Source of the DNA: DATEOR01 sp963766725
GTDB taxonomy: Bacteria > Actinomycetota > Thermoleophilia > Gaiellales > Gaiellaceae
Assembly: GCA_963766725.1 (NCBI GenBank)
Contig: CAVYBK010000006.1
Location: 1 to 64,000 of the forward strand
Length of the DNA: 64,000 nt
Reading direction: 5' to 3'
Every line of letters starts with the position of its first letter. The stretch's first letter is position 1. Below the pieces are notes generated by a model. It searched no databases. It saw only the letters and a program-made list of their open reading frames with translations, and was not told where the DNA came from. The translations under genes were made by a program, and so were the position numbers. Positions 54,896-62,317 of this stretch are shown one piece after another.

Positions 54896-55483
54896 TCGGG
54901 AAGCGCCGCGCGGAGCTCCCGGGCCGCTCGCTCCGGGTCGTCCGCCTCGACGATTGCCCGGACGACCGCGACCCTGGTCGCGCCGGCCGCAACGACGTCC
55001 GCGACGTTTGCGGCCTCGATGCCGCCGATGGCGAACCAGGGGAGAGTCGCAGTCGCGGCGGCATAGCGGACGAGCTCGAGGCCGACGGCGGGCCGGCCTT
55101 CCTTCGTCGGCGTCGCGTGCACGGGACCGACGGCGATGTAGTCGGCCCTCGCCGCGTCGATCTCGGCAGGCGCGTGGGTGGAGAGGCCGACCGGCAGGCC
55201 GAAGGCCCGCGCAGCCTCGACGGGGATGTCGTCCTGCCCCACGTGGACGAAATCGGCTCCTGCGAGGACGGCGAGATCGGGCCGGTCGTTGACCCCGAGC
55301 GGGATACCGTGGGCGGCCGTCACGATACGGGCCTCGCCGAGCGCATCGAGGAGCCGAGCCGTCGGCGAGCGACCGCTCGCGCACCTGGACGACGTCCACG
55401 CCGCCGCGGATCGCCGCCGCGAGGAACTCGCCGAAGCCGGGCCTGACCGGCGTGACGAGGTAGAGCTTCCTATCCGCCAGCAA
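54892..55483 (-). CDS. thiE: Thiamine-phosphate synthase (one-base frameshift)
   Basis: Joins the pyrimidine and thiazole halves of thiamine. The N-terminus (TTG 55483 or CTG 55480, inside the end of thiS) reads LADRKLYLVTPVRPGFGEFL and GGVDVVQVRERSLAD. At about 55358-55365 an extra base shifts the frame, after which the text is LLDALGEARIVTAAHGIPLG, VNDRPDLAVLAGADFVHVGQ, AVGPVHATPTKEG and FAIGGIEAANVADVVAAGAT. The repaired length is about 196 residues, normal. Part of thiG-thiS-thiE. Confidence 0.9.
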
Positions 55484-55670
55484 CGGGGCGGGCGACGACG
55501 AGCCGGTCTGCATCCTCGAGCTCGACGTCCGCGTAGCGGGCGCGCTCCACGGGCTCGCCGTTTCGCTCCACGAGCGCGTAGCCGGCCTCGAGCCCGAGGC
55601 GGGCGAGCAGGGTGGCGACGGTCGCGCCCGGAGCGAGCTCCTGCTCGCGCCCATTGACGTCGACTGTCAA
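55470..55670 (-). CDS. thiS: Sulfur carrier protein ThiS
   Basis: Ubiquitin-fold carrier that delivers sulfur as a C-terminal thiocarboxylate for thiazole synthesis. 66 residues ending in the required Gly-Gly (RPVAGG). It starts at TTG 55670, overlapping the thiG stop (TTGA). Core text: VNGREQELAPGATVATLLAR. No thiF or thiO is seen in the window. Confidence 0.93.
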   Translation of the reverse strand: MTVDVNGREQELAPGATVATLLARLGLEAGYALVERNGEPVERARYADVELEDADRLVVARPVAGG

Positions 55671-56428
55671 ACCGTCCCTCCGACCGGGCTCGACGGTGTG
55701 GGTGCCTGCTCCTCCATGACACCCGCATGGAAGGCCGTGCGGCCGGCCTCGACCGCGAGGCGGAAAGCCTCTGCCATGGCGACCGGGTCGTCCGCTCGCG
55801 CGATGGCCGTGTTGACGAGCACGGCATCGGCGCCCATCTCCATGGACTCCGCCGCGTGCGACGGGGCGCCGAGGCCGGCGTCGACGACGACCGGGACCTC
55901 GGCCTGCTCGACGATGATCCGGATCGAGTCGCGCAGCTTGAGGCCCCTCCCGCTTCCGATCGGAGCCGCGAGCGGCATGACCGTCGCGCAGCCGACCTCC
56001 TCGAGCTTCTTGGCCAGGACGGGATCCGGAAGGACGTAAGGCAGGACCGTGAAGCCGTCCTCGACGAGCCTCGCCGCCGCCTTCAGGGTCTCGACCGGAT
56101 CAGGCAGGAGGTAGCGCGCGTCCGGGATGACCTCGAGCTTGACCCAGTCCGGCAGGCCGCCGGCCCGGGCGAGCTTCGCGGACCTGACCGCCTCGTCGGC
56201 GGTCTCGCAGCCCGAGGTGTTCGGGAGAAGGAGCACCTCCTCCGGCAGGAAAGAGGTGATGTCCTCGCCCGGTGCATCGAAGTCGATCCGCCGCACGGCG
56301 ACGGTGACAATCTCCGTGCCCGAGGCGGCGACCGCGTCGCGCATCGTCTCGAAGGTGTCGTACTTGCCGGTCCCGAGAAGAAGGCGCGAGCCGAACTCCC
56401 GGCCGGCGATGGTCAACGTGTCGTGCAT
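55667..56428 (-). CDS. thiG: Thiazole synthase
   Basis: Forms the thiazole phosphate from deoxyxylulose phosphate, dehydroglycine and ThiS thiocarboxylate. 253 residues. Signatures: REFGSRLLLGTGKYDTFETM, LPNTSGCETADEAVRSAKLA, PDWVKLEVIPDARYLLPDP (Schiff-base Lys) and VVDAGLGAPSHAAESMEMGA. ATG with GGAAGGAAG upstream. Only 37 bases separate it from the crotonase gene, too short for a TPP riboswitch. Confidence 0.96.
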   Translation of the reverse strand: MHDTLTIAGREFGSRLLLGTGKYDTFETMRDAVAASGTEIVTVAVRRIDFDAPGEDITSFLPEEVLLLPNTSGCETADEAVRSAKLARAGGLPDWVKLEVIPDARYLLPDPVETLKAAARLVEDGFTVLPYVLPDPVLAKKLEEVGCATVMPLAAPIGSGRGLKLRDSIRIIVEQAEVPVVVDAGLGAPSHAAESMEMGADAVLVNTAIARADDPVAMAEAFRLAVEAGRTAFHAGVMEEQAPTPSSPVGGTV

Positions 56429-56465
56429 GGGCTTCCTTCCCAGGCTAGCAGCGGCTTTGCGGTTC

Positions 56466-57239
56466 CTAGCGCCCCCGAAACTCGGGCTCGCGCTTCTCGG
56501 CGAAGGCGGCCATGCCCTCTTTCTGGTCCTCCGAGGAGAAGAGCATCGCGAAGAGGCGGAGCTCGGTCTCCATGTGGGCGCTCGCCTCGCCGGTCAGGTA
56601 GAGGTTGGTCGCCTCCTTGGCGTAGGCGAGGGCGAGCGGGCTCTTCTTCGCCAGCTCGTGGGCCAGCTTCATCGCGGCGGGCATCAGCTCGTCCGGATCG
56701 TAGATCTGGTTCACGAGGCCCCAGTCGTGTGCCTCCTGGGCCTCGACGGCGCGCCCTGAGAAGACGATCTCCTTCGCGAAGCCGAGCCCGACGATGCGCG
56801 GCAGGCGCTGGCTCCCACCCCAGCCCGGGATGATCCCGAGGTTGACCTCCGGCTGGCCGAGCTTTGCCTGCCTCGACGCTATGCGGATGTCGCAGGCGAG
56901 AGCGAGCTCGCAGCCGCCGCCGAGCGCATAGCCGTTGATCGCGGCGATGGTCGGCTTGGGAATGGTCTCGAGAAGGTTCGCGCAGGCCTGGCCGAGCTCG
57001 CCCCAGCGCCTCGCCTCGAGCACCCCGAGCGACTGCATGTACTTGATGTCCGCCCCGGCGACGAAGGCCTTGTCGCCCGCGCCGGTGAGGAGGACGACGT
57101 GCGCCTCCGGATCGGCGGCGAGGTCCTCCAGGTGGTCCCGCAGCGCCTCGGCGTGCTCGACGTCGAGCGCGTTCATGGCGTCGGGCCGGTTGACGGTCAC
57201 GACTGCGACGCCGCCGTCACGTACGACGTCGACGCTCAC
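56466..57239 (-). CDS. Enoyl-CoA hydratase/isomerase (crotonase) family protein
   Basis: 257 residues. CoA-site motif FVAGADIKYMQSLG, oxyanion/catalytic Glu in NGYALGGGCELALACDIRIA, second Glu in LGQPEVNLGIIPGWGGSQRL, and C-terminal AFAEKREPEF. Both glutamates of true hydratases are present, so hydration of a short-chain enoyl-CoA is likely. It overlaps the B12-binding domain gene by 4 bases, suggesting acyl-CoA metabolism feeding the ETF system. Confidence 0.9.
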   Translation of the reverse strand: MSVDVVRDGGVAVVTVNRPDAMNALDVEHAEALRDHLEDLAADPEAHVVLLTGAGDKAFVAGADIKYMQSLGVLEARRWGELGQACANLLETIPKPTIAAINGYALGGGCELALACDIRIASRQAKLGQPEVNLGIIPGWGGSQRLPRIVGLGFAKEIVFSGRAVEAQEAHDWGLVNQIYDPDELMPAAMKLAHELAKKSPLALAYAKEATNLYLTGEASAHMETELRLFAMLFSSEDQKEGMAAFAEKREPEFRGR

Positions 57240-57643
57240 CGGGTGACCGGTACTCGCTCGCGGAGAAAATCGACGATCTCCGAGACGGGAGCCCCGGGAG
57301 TGAAGACCTCGGCAACGCCTTGCCGCTTCAGCTCCTCGACGTCCGGCTTCGGGATCGTGCCGCCGACGACGACGACCACATCGTCGACGCCGTTCGACTT
57401 CAACCCTTCGAGAATTTTCGGGACGAGCGTCATGTGCGCGCCCGAGAGGATGGAGATGCCGACCGCGTCCGCGTCCTCCTGGATCGCGGTCTCGACGATC
57501 TGCTCCGGGGTCTGGTGCAGGCCCGTGTAGATGACCTCCATGCCGGCGTCCCTGAGCGCGCGGGCGATGATCTTCGCCCCCCGGTCGTGGCCGTCGAGCC
57601 CCGGCTTGGCGATGACGACCCGGATCTTGCGCTCGCGATTCAT
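57236..57643 (-). CDS. Stand-alone B12-binding domain of a methylmalonyl-CoA mutase-type enzyme
   Basis: 135-residue cobalamin-binding subunit. It carries the base-off DxHxxG motif in VVIAKPGLDGHDRGAKIIAR (Asp17, His19, Gly22), then VGISILSGAHMTLVPKILEG and VVVGGTIPKPDVEELKRQGV. The catalytic large subunit is not in the window, so this is either the small subunit of a split acyl-CoA mutase or a partner for one elsewhere. Divergent from the MBL gene with 16 bases between starts. Confidence 0.9.
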   Translation of the reverse strand: MNRERKIRVVIAKPGLDGHDRGAKIIARALRDAGMEVIYTGLHQTPEQIVETAIQEDADAVGISILSGAHMTLVPKILEGLKSNGVDDVVVVVGGTIPKPDVEELKRQGVAEVFTPGAPVSEIVDFLRERVPVTR

Positions 57644-57659
57644 GGCGGTCGGTCAGTAT

Positions 57660-58385
57660 ATGAACGTGAGGCTCACCGTCATCGGGTCATCACCGGCCTG
57701 GCCGAACCCCGGCAGCGCGCAGTCGGGGTACCTCGTGGAGAGCGACGCCGATCCGCGGCGGAGCCTTCTGCTCGACTGCGGCCCGGGCGTTCTCGGACGC
57801 CTCCGCGCGAACGGAGGCAAGCGCGTCAACGCGGCGGCCATCACCCACTTCCACCTCGACCACTGGGGCGACCTCGTCCCATGGGCATGGCTGAACGCCT
57901 ACGGCCCGACGGACGAGCACATCCCGTGCAGCGTGTGGCTCCCGCCCGGCGGCCGCTCCCAGCTGGACGCCTTCGCGGGCACCTTCGGGAACCCCGGCAT
58001 GTTCGACTCCGCGTTCGACCTCAACGAGTTCGCGCCGGGGACGCCGTTCCAGGCGGCCGGCTTCGAGGTCGAGGCGCACCGCCTACCGCACTACACGATG
58101 GAGGCCTACGGCTTCCGGGTCCGGGAGGGAGACAAGCTGCTCGCCTACTCCGGCGACTCCGCCCCGACCGAGGAGCTCTCGGCGCTCGCGCGCGGAGCGG
58201 ACCTCTTCGTCTGCGAGGCGACCCTCGCGGCGTCCGACAAGGACGGCGAGCCCCGCGGGCATCTGTCGGCCGACGAAGCGCTGGCCGCAGCCGACGGCCC
58301 GATCCTCCTCACGCACAGGCCGGTCGAGCTCCCGATCCCCGACGGCGTCCAGCTCGCAACCGACGGCCTCACCATAGACGTCTGA
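57660..58385 (+). CDS. MBL-fold metallo-hydrolase
   Basis: 241-residue metallo-beta-lactamase-fold protein of the RNase Z-like/lactonase type. Metal motif ITHFHLDHWGD, then VEAHRLPHYTMEAYGFRVRE, YSGDSAPTEELSALARGADL and HLSADEAL. The start at ATG 57660 is chosen because the upstream frame runs antisense through the B12 gene. Its stop shares a base with the next ATG (TGATG). Substrate unknown. It is the first gene of a plus-strand run that ends with the lasso-peptide genes. Confidence 0.87.
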   Translation: MNVRLTVIGSSPAWPNPGSAQSGYLVESDADPRRSLLLDCGPGVLGRLRANGGKRVNAAAITHFHLDHWGDLVPWAWLNAYGPTDEHIPCSVWLPPGGRSQLDAFAGTFGNPGMFDSAFDLNEFAPGTPFQAAGFEVEAHRLPHYTMEAYGFRVREGDKLLAYSGDSAPTEELSALARGADLFVCEATLAASDKDGEPRGHLSADEALAAADGPILLTHRPVELPIPDGVQLATDGLTIDV

Positions 58386-58996
58386 TGGACCCGAGCTTCT
58401 TCGCCCGCTTCGGGCTCTACATCGAGCCGCAGCTTCTGGACGCGGACACATGCACGAGGGTGCGCGCGGCGATGGACGACGCCCAGCAGGTCGAGGCGAC
58501 CATCGAGGACGAGGGCACGTACGAGGTCGATCGCTCGCACCGAAAGACGCGGCTCGCGAAGGTTGACCCGGAGACCCTCGCCATCGTCCGGGACCGCCTC
58601 AACTCGCTCCGCGACACGCTGTCCCGGCACTTCGACCTCGAGCTCGAGGAATGCGAGAAGCCGCAGTTCCTCGTCTACGAGGAGGGCGACTTCTTTCGCC
58701 CGCACATGGACTCGAGCGACAAGGACGCCGACGAGGCTTCCGGCCGGCGCGTCTCTGCCGTCATCTTCCTGAACGAGACAGCGCAGGAGCCTGCGCCCGA
58801 CGCGTACGGCGGCGGCTCGCTCTCGTTCTATGGCCTCCTTCAGGACGACCCCAAGGGCGAGGGGATCGGCCTGCCGCTCGTCGGCTCGCCCGGTGCCCTG
58901 GTCGCCTTTCCGTCGCAGATGATCCACGGCGTCTCACCGGTCACGCACGGCCGCCGGTACACGATCGCAAGCTGGTTCCCCACCGGCACGAATTGA
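58385..58996 (+). CDS. Fe(II)/2-oxoglutarate-dependent oxygenase, prolyl 4-hydroxylase-like
   Basis: 203 residues. The facial triad is visible: His107 and Asp109 in FFRPHMDSS, and His181 in PSQMIHGVSPV. The 2-oxoglutarate arginine is in HGRRYTIASWF (Arg190 or 191). The strand order VSAVIFLNE, GGGSLSFYG and GALVAFPSQ matches the P4H/SM-20 double-stranded beta helix. It follows the MBL gene without a gap and stops 34 bases before the lasso B1 gene. It could tailor the proline-rich lasso precursor or be unrelated; a -35-like TTGACA on its stop codon suggests the lasso genes can be transcribed separately. Confidence 0.88.
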   Translation: MDPSFFARFGLYIEPQLLDADTCTRVRAAMDDAQQVEATIEDEGTYEVDRSHRKTRLAKVDPETLAIVRDRLNSLRDTLSRHFDLELEECEKPQFLVYEEGDFFRPHMDSSDKDADEASGRRVSAVIFLNETAQEPAPDAYGGGSLSFYGLLQDDPKGEGIGLPLVGSPGALVAFPSQMIHGVSPVTHGRRYTIASWFPTGTN

Positions 58997-59021
58997 CAAC
59001 ATCCGGGGCCGTGCCCAACAT
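58993..59021 (+). promoter_or_regulatory. Putative promoter of the lasso-peptide operon
   Basis: A perfect -35 TTGACA (58993-58998) overlaps the stop codon of the oxygenase gene. After 17 bases comes CAACAT (59016-59021), a weak -10. Transcription would begin near 59028, almost on the GTG start of B1 (59031), implying a very short or absent leader. Confidence 0.42.
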
Positions 59022-59030
59022 GAGAGATCT

Positions 59031-59300
59031 GTGGCGGAGCAGAGCTATCAGCCGAATCCGGACGTCGTCGCCCAGCGGGTGCAGGACGAGGTCGTCCTCG
59101 TCAACCTGCGCACGAACGAGATCTACACCCTGAACAAGACCGCGGCGCGCGCCTGGGAGCTGATCGCCGAAGGGCGTGACCGCTCGGGCGTCGAGGCCGG
59201 GCTCGCGGAGGAGTTCACGGTGGAGGAGGCCGACGTGCCGAATGAGCTCGACGGCCTGCTCGACCAGCTCGTCGAGAAAGAGCTGATCCAACCCGCATGA
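59031..59300 (+). CDS. PqqD-like RiPP recognition element, lasso B1 protein
   Basis: 89-residue protein with the PqqD fold that binds the leader of a RiPP precursor and presents it to the peptidase. Core text: RVQDEVVLVNLRTNEIYTLN, KTAARAWELIAEGRDRSGVE and LDGLLDQLVEKELIQPA (the winged-helix pattern of RiPP recognition elements). GTG start with a weak ribosome-binding site. It overlaps the cyclase gene by 4 bases. Its identity as B1 rests on the neighbouring C, A and B2 genes. Confidence 0.92.
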   Translation: MAEQSYQPNPDVVAQRVQDEVVLVNLRTNEIYTLNKTAARAWELIAEGRDRSGVEAGLAEEFTVEEADVPNELDGLLDQLVEKELIQPA

Positions 59301-61171
59301 CCGCAGTGGACCTGCGGGCGGGAGTCGAGGCTCTTTCCTCTACGCCGCCCTCGTTCCTCGCGCATTACAGCGTCGAGGCCGGGCTCGAGCTGGCCCAGGG
59401 GCGGGACGAGACCGCGATTGCCGCCGGAGACGAGACGTGCACGGTCGTCTTCGCGGGCCACCTGGTCGACCACGAGCGGCTCGGCGGGCCTGCGTCTGCC
59501 GAAACGCAGTCCACCGCGGAGCTCCTGCTGGCCGCCTACCGCGCTCGAGGCGAGGCGATCTTCGGGGATCTTCGCGGCGTCTTTGCCGTGGTCATCCACG
59601 ACCGGCGCAGGGACACCCTCCTGTTCGCGCGTGACCAGCTCGGCCATCACTCCCTCTTCTTCGCGCGCGAGTCGGGGGCCGTGCACCTGTCCGACTCGAT
59701 CGTGCGCCTCGTTCGCCACCCTGAGGTGCCGAGCTCAATCGACCGCGTCGTGATCGCGGAGATGTTGATCCACCGGACGCGGAGCTCCGACGAGACAGGC
59801 TTCGAGTCGGTCAAGCGCGCGCGCTCAGGCTGGTTGTACCGGCTCGAGCGATCGACGCTCTCCGCCGGCCGCTACTGGTTCCCCGTGGCGCCGGACGGAG
59901 CGACCGAATGGGCAAGCGAGGAGGAATTGCCGGAGTTCGAAGGATTGATGGCCGCGGCCGTCCGTCGATCAGTCGAGCCTGGCGCCACGGGGATCTTCCT
60001 GAGCGGAGGACTCGACTCCGTGACGGTCGCGACCTACGCGGCCGACCTGCTCACCGCCGACGGCGAGGGGCTCCCTCCGGCACTCTCGATCATGTTTCCG
60101 GAGTTCGACGAGACGGCGGTACAGACGACGGTCGCCAGAACGCTTGGACTTCCGCACACCCTCGTGCCGTTCGAGGAGGCGTCGGGCCGGGACGGTCTCG
60201 TCATGAGCGCCGTGCGAACGAGCGGGACGTGGCCGATGCCCCTCGTGAACCTCTGGCAGCCCGCGTACGCGCACCTCGCGCTTCTCGCGAAAGGGATGGG
60301 AATCCGGCGCGTGCTGACCGGGGCCGGCGGGGACGAGTGGCTCCAGGTCAGCCCGCAGTGGGGCTTCTCGCGGCTGCGTCGGCTGCACGTGCGCGAGATG
60401 CACCACCTCTACAGGACGTATCTACAGTCGTACAACCTGAAGCGTGGCCCCCTGCTCAAGAATCTCCTGTGGCGCTACGGCATCCGGCACACCCTCCGCT
60501 CCGCGGCCATGAAGTCGCTCGACGCCGCGTTGCCAAGCGCCGGCCGGGGCGTGAAGACCCGCCGATTCCGCAATTCGCGGCCTTCCTGGCTCGCTCCGGA
60601 TCCCACCATCGCGGCGGAGGTCGAGCGCCGAGCCGGCTCGCTCACGGCCATCGAGAGCCCGGACGTGGGCTTCGCCAAGGACAACTTCCCCTTCCTGGAG
60701 AATCCGATCGGCGCGATGGAGCGGGAGGAGGCGTTCGAGCGCGGACGCCGCATGGGGGTGGAGACGTACATGCCCTTCTGGGACCCAGATCTGGACAACT
60801 TCCTCGCCCGGGTGCCTCCGCATCTCATGAACAGGGGTTACTGGTCGAAAGGCCTGGTGCGCACGAAGCTCGCGGAGAGATTTCCTGACGCCGGGTTCGC
60901 CACGCAGCGCAAGGTCCTCTCGACCACGCTCTCGACGCGCCTGATGTACGAGCAGACTCCCGGAGCCTGGGCGAAGATGGGGGGAGTCCCAGCACTTTCG
61001 GCGGCTGGAATAGTCGACGAAAAGGTTTTACAATCCGACGTGGAGAGACGAGTAGAACTCATCAAGCAGCCTGAAGGCTCGAGCGGCGAGCAGACGTTAG
61101 CGCGTTCCATTGCGGCGCACGGCATCTGGACGGTGCTCAACGTCGAGTCATGGCTGCGACAGTGGGTCTGA
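59297..61171 (+). CDS. Asparagine synthetase-like lasso cyclase (C protein)
   Basis: ATP-dependent enzyme that would adenylate the side-chain carboxylate of the core Asp/Glu and form the macrolactam ring. 624 residues. The N-terminal glutaminase-like domain (about 1-200, FGDLRGVFAVVIHDRRRDTL) starts Met-Thr-Ala and lacks the Cys2 nucleophile, so it cannot use glutamine. The synthetase domain has PP-loop SGGLDS (236-241), TGAGGDEWL and a helical C-terminus (RMGVETYMPFWDPDLDNFLA). This pattern, with B1 and B2 beside it, marks a lasso cyclase rather than an asparagine synthetase. Confidence 0.93.
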   Translation: MTAVDLRAGVEALSSTPPSFLAHYSVEAGLELAQGRDETAIAAGDETCTVVFAGHLVDHERLGGPASAETQSTAELLLAAYRARGEAIFGDLRGVFAVVIHDRRRDTLLFARDQLGHHSLFFARESGAVHLSDSIVRLVRHPEVPSSIDRVVIAEMLIHRTRSSDETGFESVKRARSGWLYRLERSTLSAGRYWFPVAPDGATEWASEEELPEFEGLMAAAVRRSVEPGATGIFLSGGLDSVTVATYAADLLTADGEGLPPALSIMFPEFDETAVQTTVARTLGLPHTLVPFEEASGRDGLVMSAVRTSGTWPMPLVNLWQPAYAHLALLAKGMGIRRVLTGAGGDEWLQVSPQWGFSRLRRLHVREMHHLYRTYLQSYNLKRGPLLKNLLWRYGIRHTLRSAAMKSLDAALPSAGRGVKTRRFRNSRPSWLAPDPTIAAEVERRAGSLTAIESPDVGFAKDNFPFLENPIGAMEREEAFERGRRMGVETYMPFWDPDLDNFLARVPPHLMNRGYWSKGLVRTKLAERFPDAGFATQRKVLSTTLSTRLMYEQTPGAWAKMGGVPALSAAGIVDEKVLQSDVERRVELIKQPEGSSGEQTLARSIAAHGIWTVLNVESWLRQWV

Positions 61172-61224
61172 AACGAGAGAGGTAGAGGGTGAAGGTCAAC
61201 CGGGAGGAGAAGGAGGTGAACGAG

Positions 61225-61407
61225 ATGACCCTCAAAGGGACTGCATCTTCCTGGGAGCCGATGGAACTGCGACTCGTAGGACAGGTGGAGGAAGTGATGC
61301 TGGGCGGTGTGAACAACACCGACTGCAGCAACATTCCGCCGGGCAAGACAGTGCCTTCCCCAAGCGATCCGGGGGAGCCCTGTCTCAAGCCACCGGGCCA
61401 GGAATAG
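61225..61407 (+). CDS. Putative lasso-peptide precursor (A)
   Basis: 60-residue peptide just downstream of the cyclase. ATG 61225 is preceded by AAGGAGGTGAACGAG, a near-perfect ribosome-binding site, so the longer frame from 61189 is not used. The leader has SSWEPMELRLVGQVEEVML, resembling the YxxP...L...G pattern bound by B1 proteins, with Trp in place of Tyr. The likely core begins at Gly27 (GGVNNTDCSNIPPGK...) so that Asp7 can close a 7-residue ring; starting at Leu26 would give an 8-residue ring. The tail has eight prolines and ends PPGQE. Two Cys (core 8 and 27) could form a disulfide. The usual Thr at position -2 is Met here. Confidence 0.85.
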   Translation: MTLKGTASSWEPMELRLVGQVEEVMLGGVNNTDCSNIPPGKTVPSPSDPGEPCLKPPGQE

Positions 61408-61416
61408 CAGCCTTAA

Positions 61417-61445
61417 TCGGCTCGGGGCCGTGGGTCCCGAGCCGA
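61417..61445 (+). promoter_or_regulatory. 10-bp perfect stem-loop between precursor and kinase genes
   Basis: TCGGCTCGGG and CCCGAGCCGA form a perfect 10-bp stem around a 9-base loop, starting 10 bases after the precursor stop and ending 14 bases before the kinase ATG. No T run follows. Such hairpins after RiPP precursor genes can stabilise the precursor mRNA or partly stop transcription, raising precursor over enzyme levels (inference). Confidence 0.6.
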
Positions 61446-61459
61446 GGCAGGCTGGCCTC

Positions 61460-62317
61460 ATGATCACCACCCTGACGTTGACCGTCGGGTCGCGCGCTGT
61501 CCGCGTTCCGGAGCCGGACCCGGACCATCCGGACACGCAGGTCTGGTACACGGCCGACTGGGAGCCGCACGCGTGGTTCTATCCCGTCGGCGACGAGTAC
61601 TGGGTGCGCCTGAGCGAGATCGGGACCTTTCGCGTGGCGACGAACGGAAGCGTCCTTGCCTTTCCCGAGCCTGGAACGCCTTTCGGTTTGCTGGTCGACG
61701 CCTATCGCCGGACAGTCCTCCCCCAGGCGCTGCAGTTCTTCGGACGCGAGGTGCTGCATGCGAGCGCCGTCGTCGTCAATGGCAATGTCGTCGGTTTCTC
61801 CGCCTACTCGAAGACCGGCAAGTCGACCCTTGCATTCGCCCTCGCCCAGCGTGGCTACGAGCCCTGGTCCGACGACGCCCTGGCGTTCGAGACGGGTACC
61901 GACGGAGCGCGCACTCTCGCTCTCCCGTTCGCGGTTCGGCTCCGGCCCGAATCGAGAGATCACTTCGGGGTCGATCCACTTCCTCCCGAGGAGAGGCCCG
62001 AGAACGGATCGATCGAAGTGGGCGCGACGTCTCTTCCCCTCGCCGCAATCTGCGTGCTCCGACGTCCCGACGAAGGCATGCCCGGGTCGACCGTGGAGGC
62101 GATGCCTGCCGGAGAGGTCGTCTCGAACCTGCTGCCGCACGCGTACTGGGCGTCCCTCGCCGATGCGGCTCGGAAGGAGCGCATGCTCCGCGCCTACCTC
62201 GGGCTGGCCGGCAAGATCGACGTGTTCCGGGTGACGATGCCCGAGTCGCTCGACGACCTGCCGGAGCTCCTCGACCGGATCGAGGAGCTCGTTCTGCGCC
62301 CGGCCGGAGCGCCTTGA
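61460..62317 (+). CDS. HprK-like lasso-peptide kinase
   Basis: 285-residue homologue of HPr kinase. It has REVLHASAVVVNGNVVGFSA with the family His100, the Walker A GFSAYSKTGKST (112-123), and the acidic pair in EPWSDDALAFE (Asp138, Asp139). Homologues in paeninodin-type clusters phosphorylate the C-terminal serine of the precursor. Here the precursor ends in Glu, so the acceptor must differ or the protein has another job. ATG 61460 follows the stem-loop; the stop overlaps the B2 start (TTGA). Confidence 0.85.
   Translation: MITTLTLTVGSRAVRVPEPDPDHPDTQVWYTADWEPHAWFYPVGDEYWVRLSEIGTFRVATNGSVLAFPEPGTPFGLLVDAYRRTVLPQALQFFGREVLHASAVVVNGNVVGFSAYSKTGKSTLAFALAQRGYEPWSDDALAFETGTDGARTLALPFAVRLRPESRDHFGVDPLPPEERPENGSIEVGATSLPLAAICVLRRPDEGMPGSTVEAMPAGEVVSNLLPHAYWASLADAARKERMLRAYLGLAGKIDVFRVTMPESLDDLPELLDRIEELVLRPAGAP

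Noticed and set aside
56429..56465. TPP riboswitch upstream of thiG
   Set aside because: Only 37 bases lie between thiG and the crotonase gene, too short for the aptamer, and no THI-box-like sequence is visible.
59297..61171. Asparagine synthetase B
   Set aside because: The glutaminase domain lacks the N-terminal Cys nucleophile, and the gene is bracketed by a PqqD-like protein, a small precursor and a B2 peptidase, which define a lasso cyclase.
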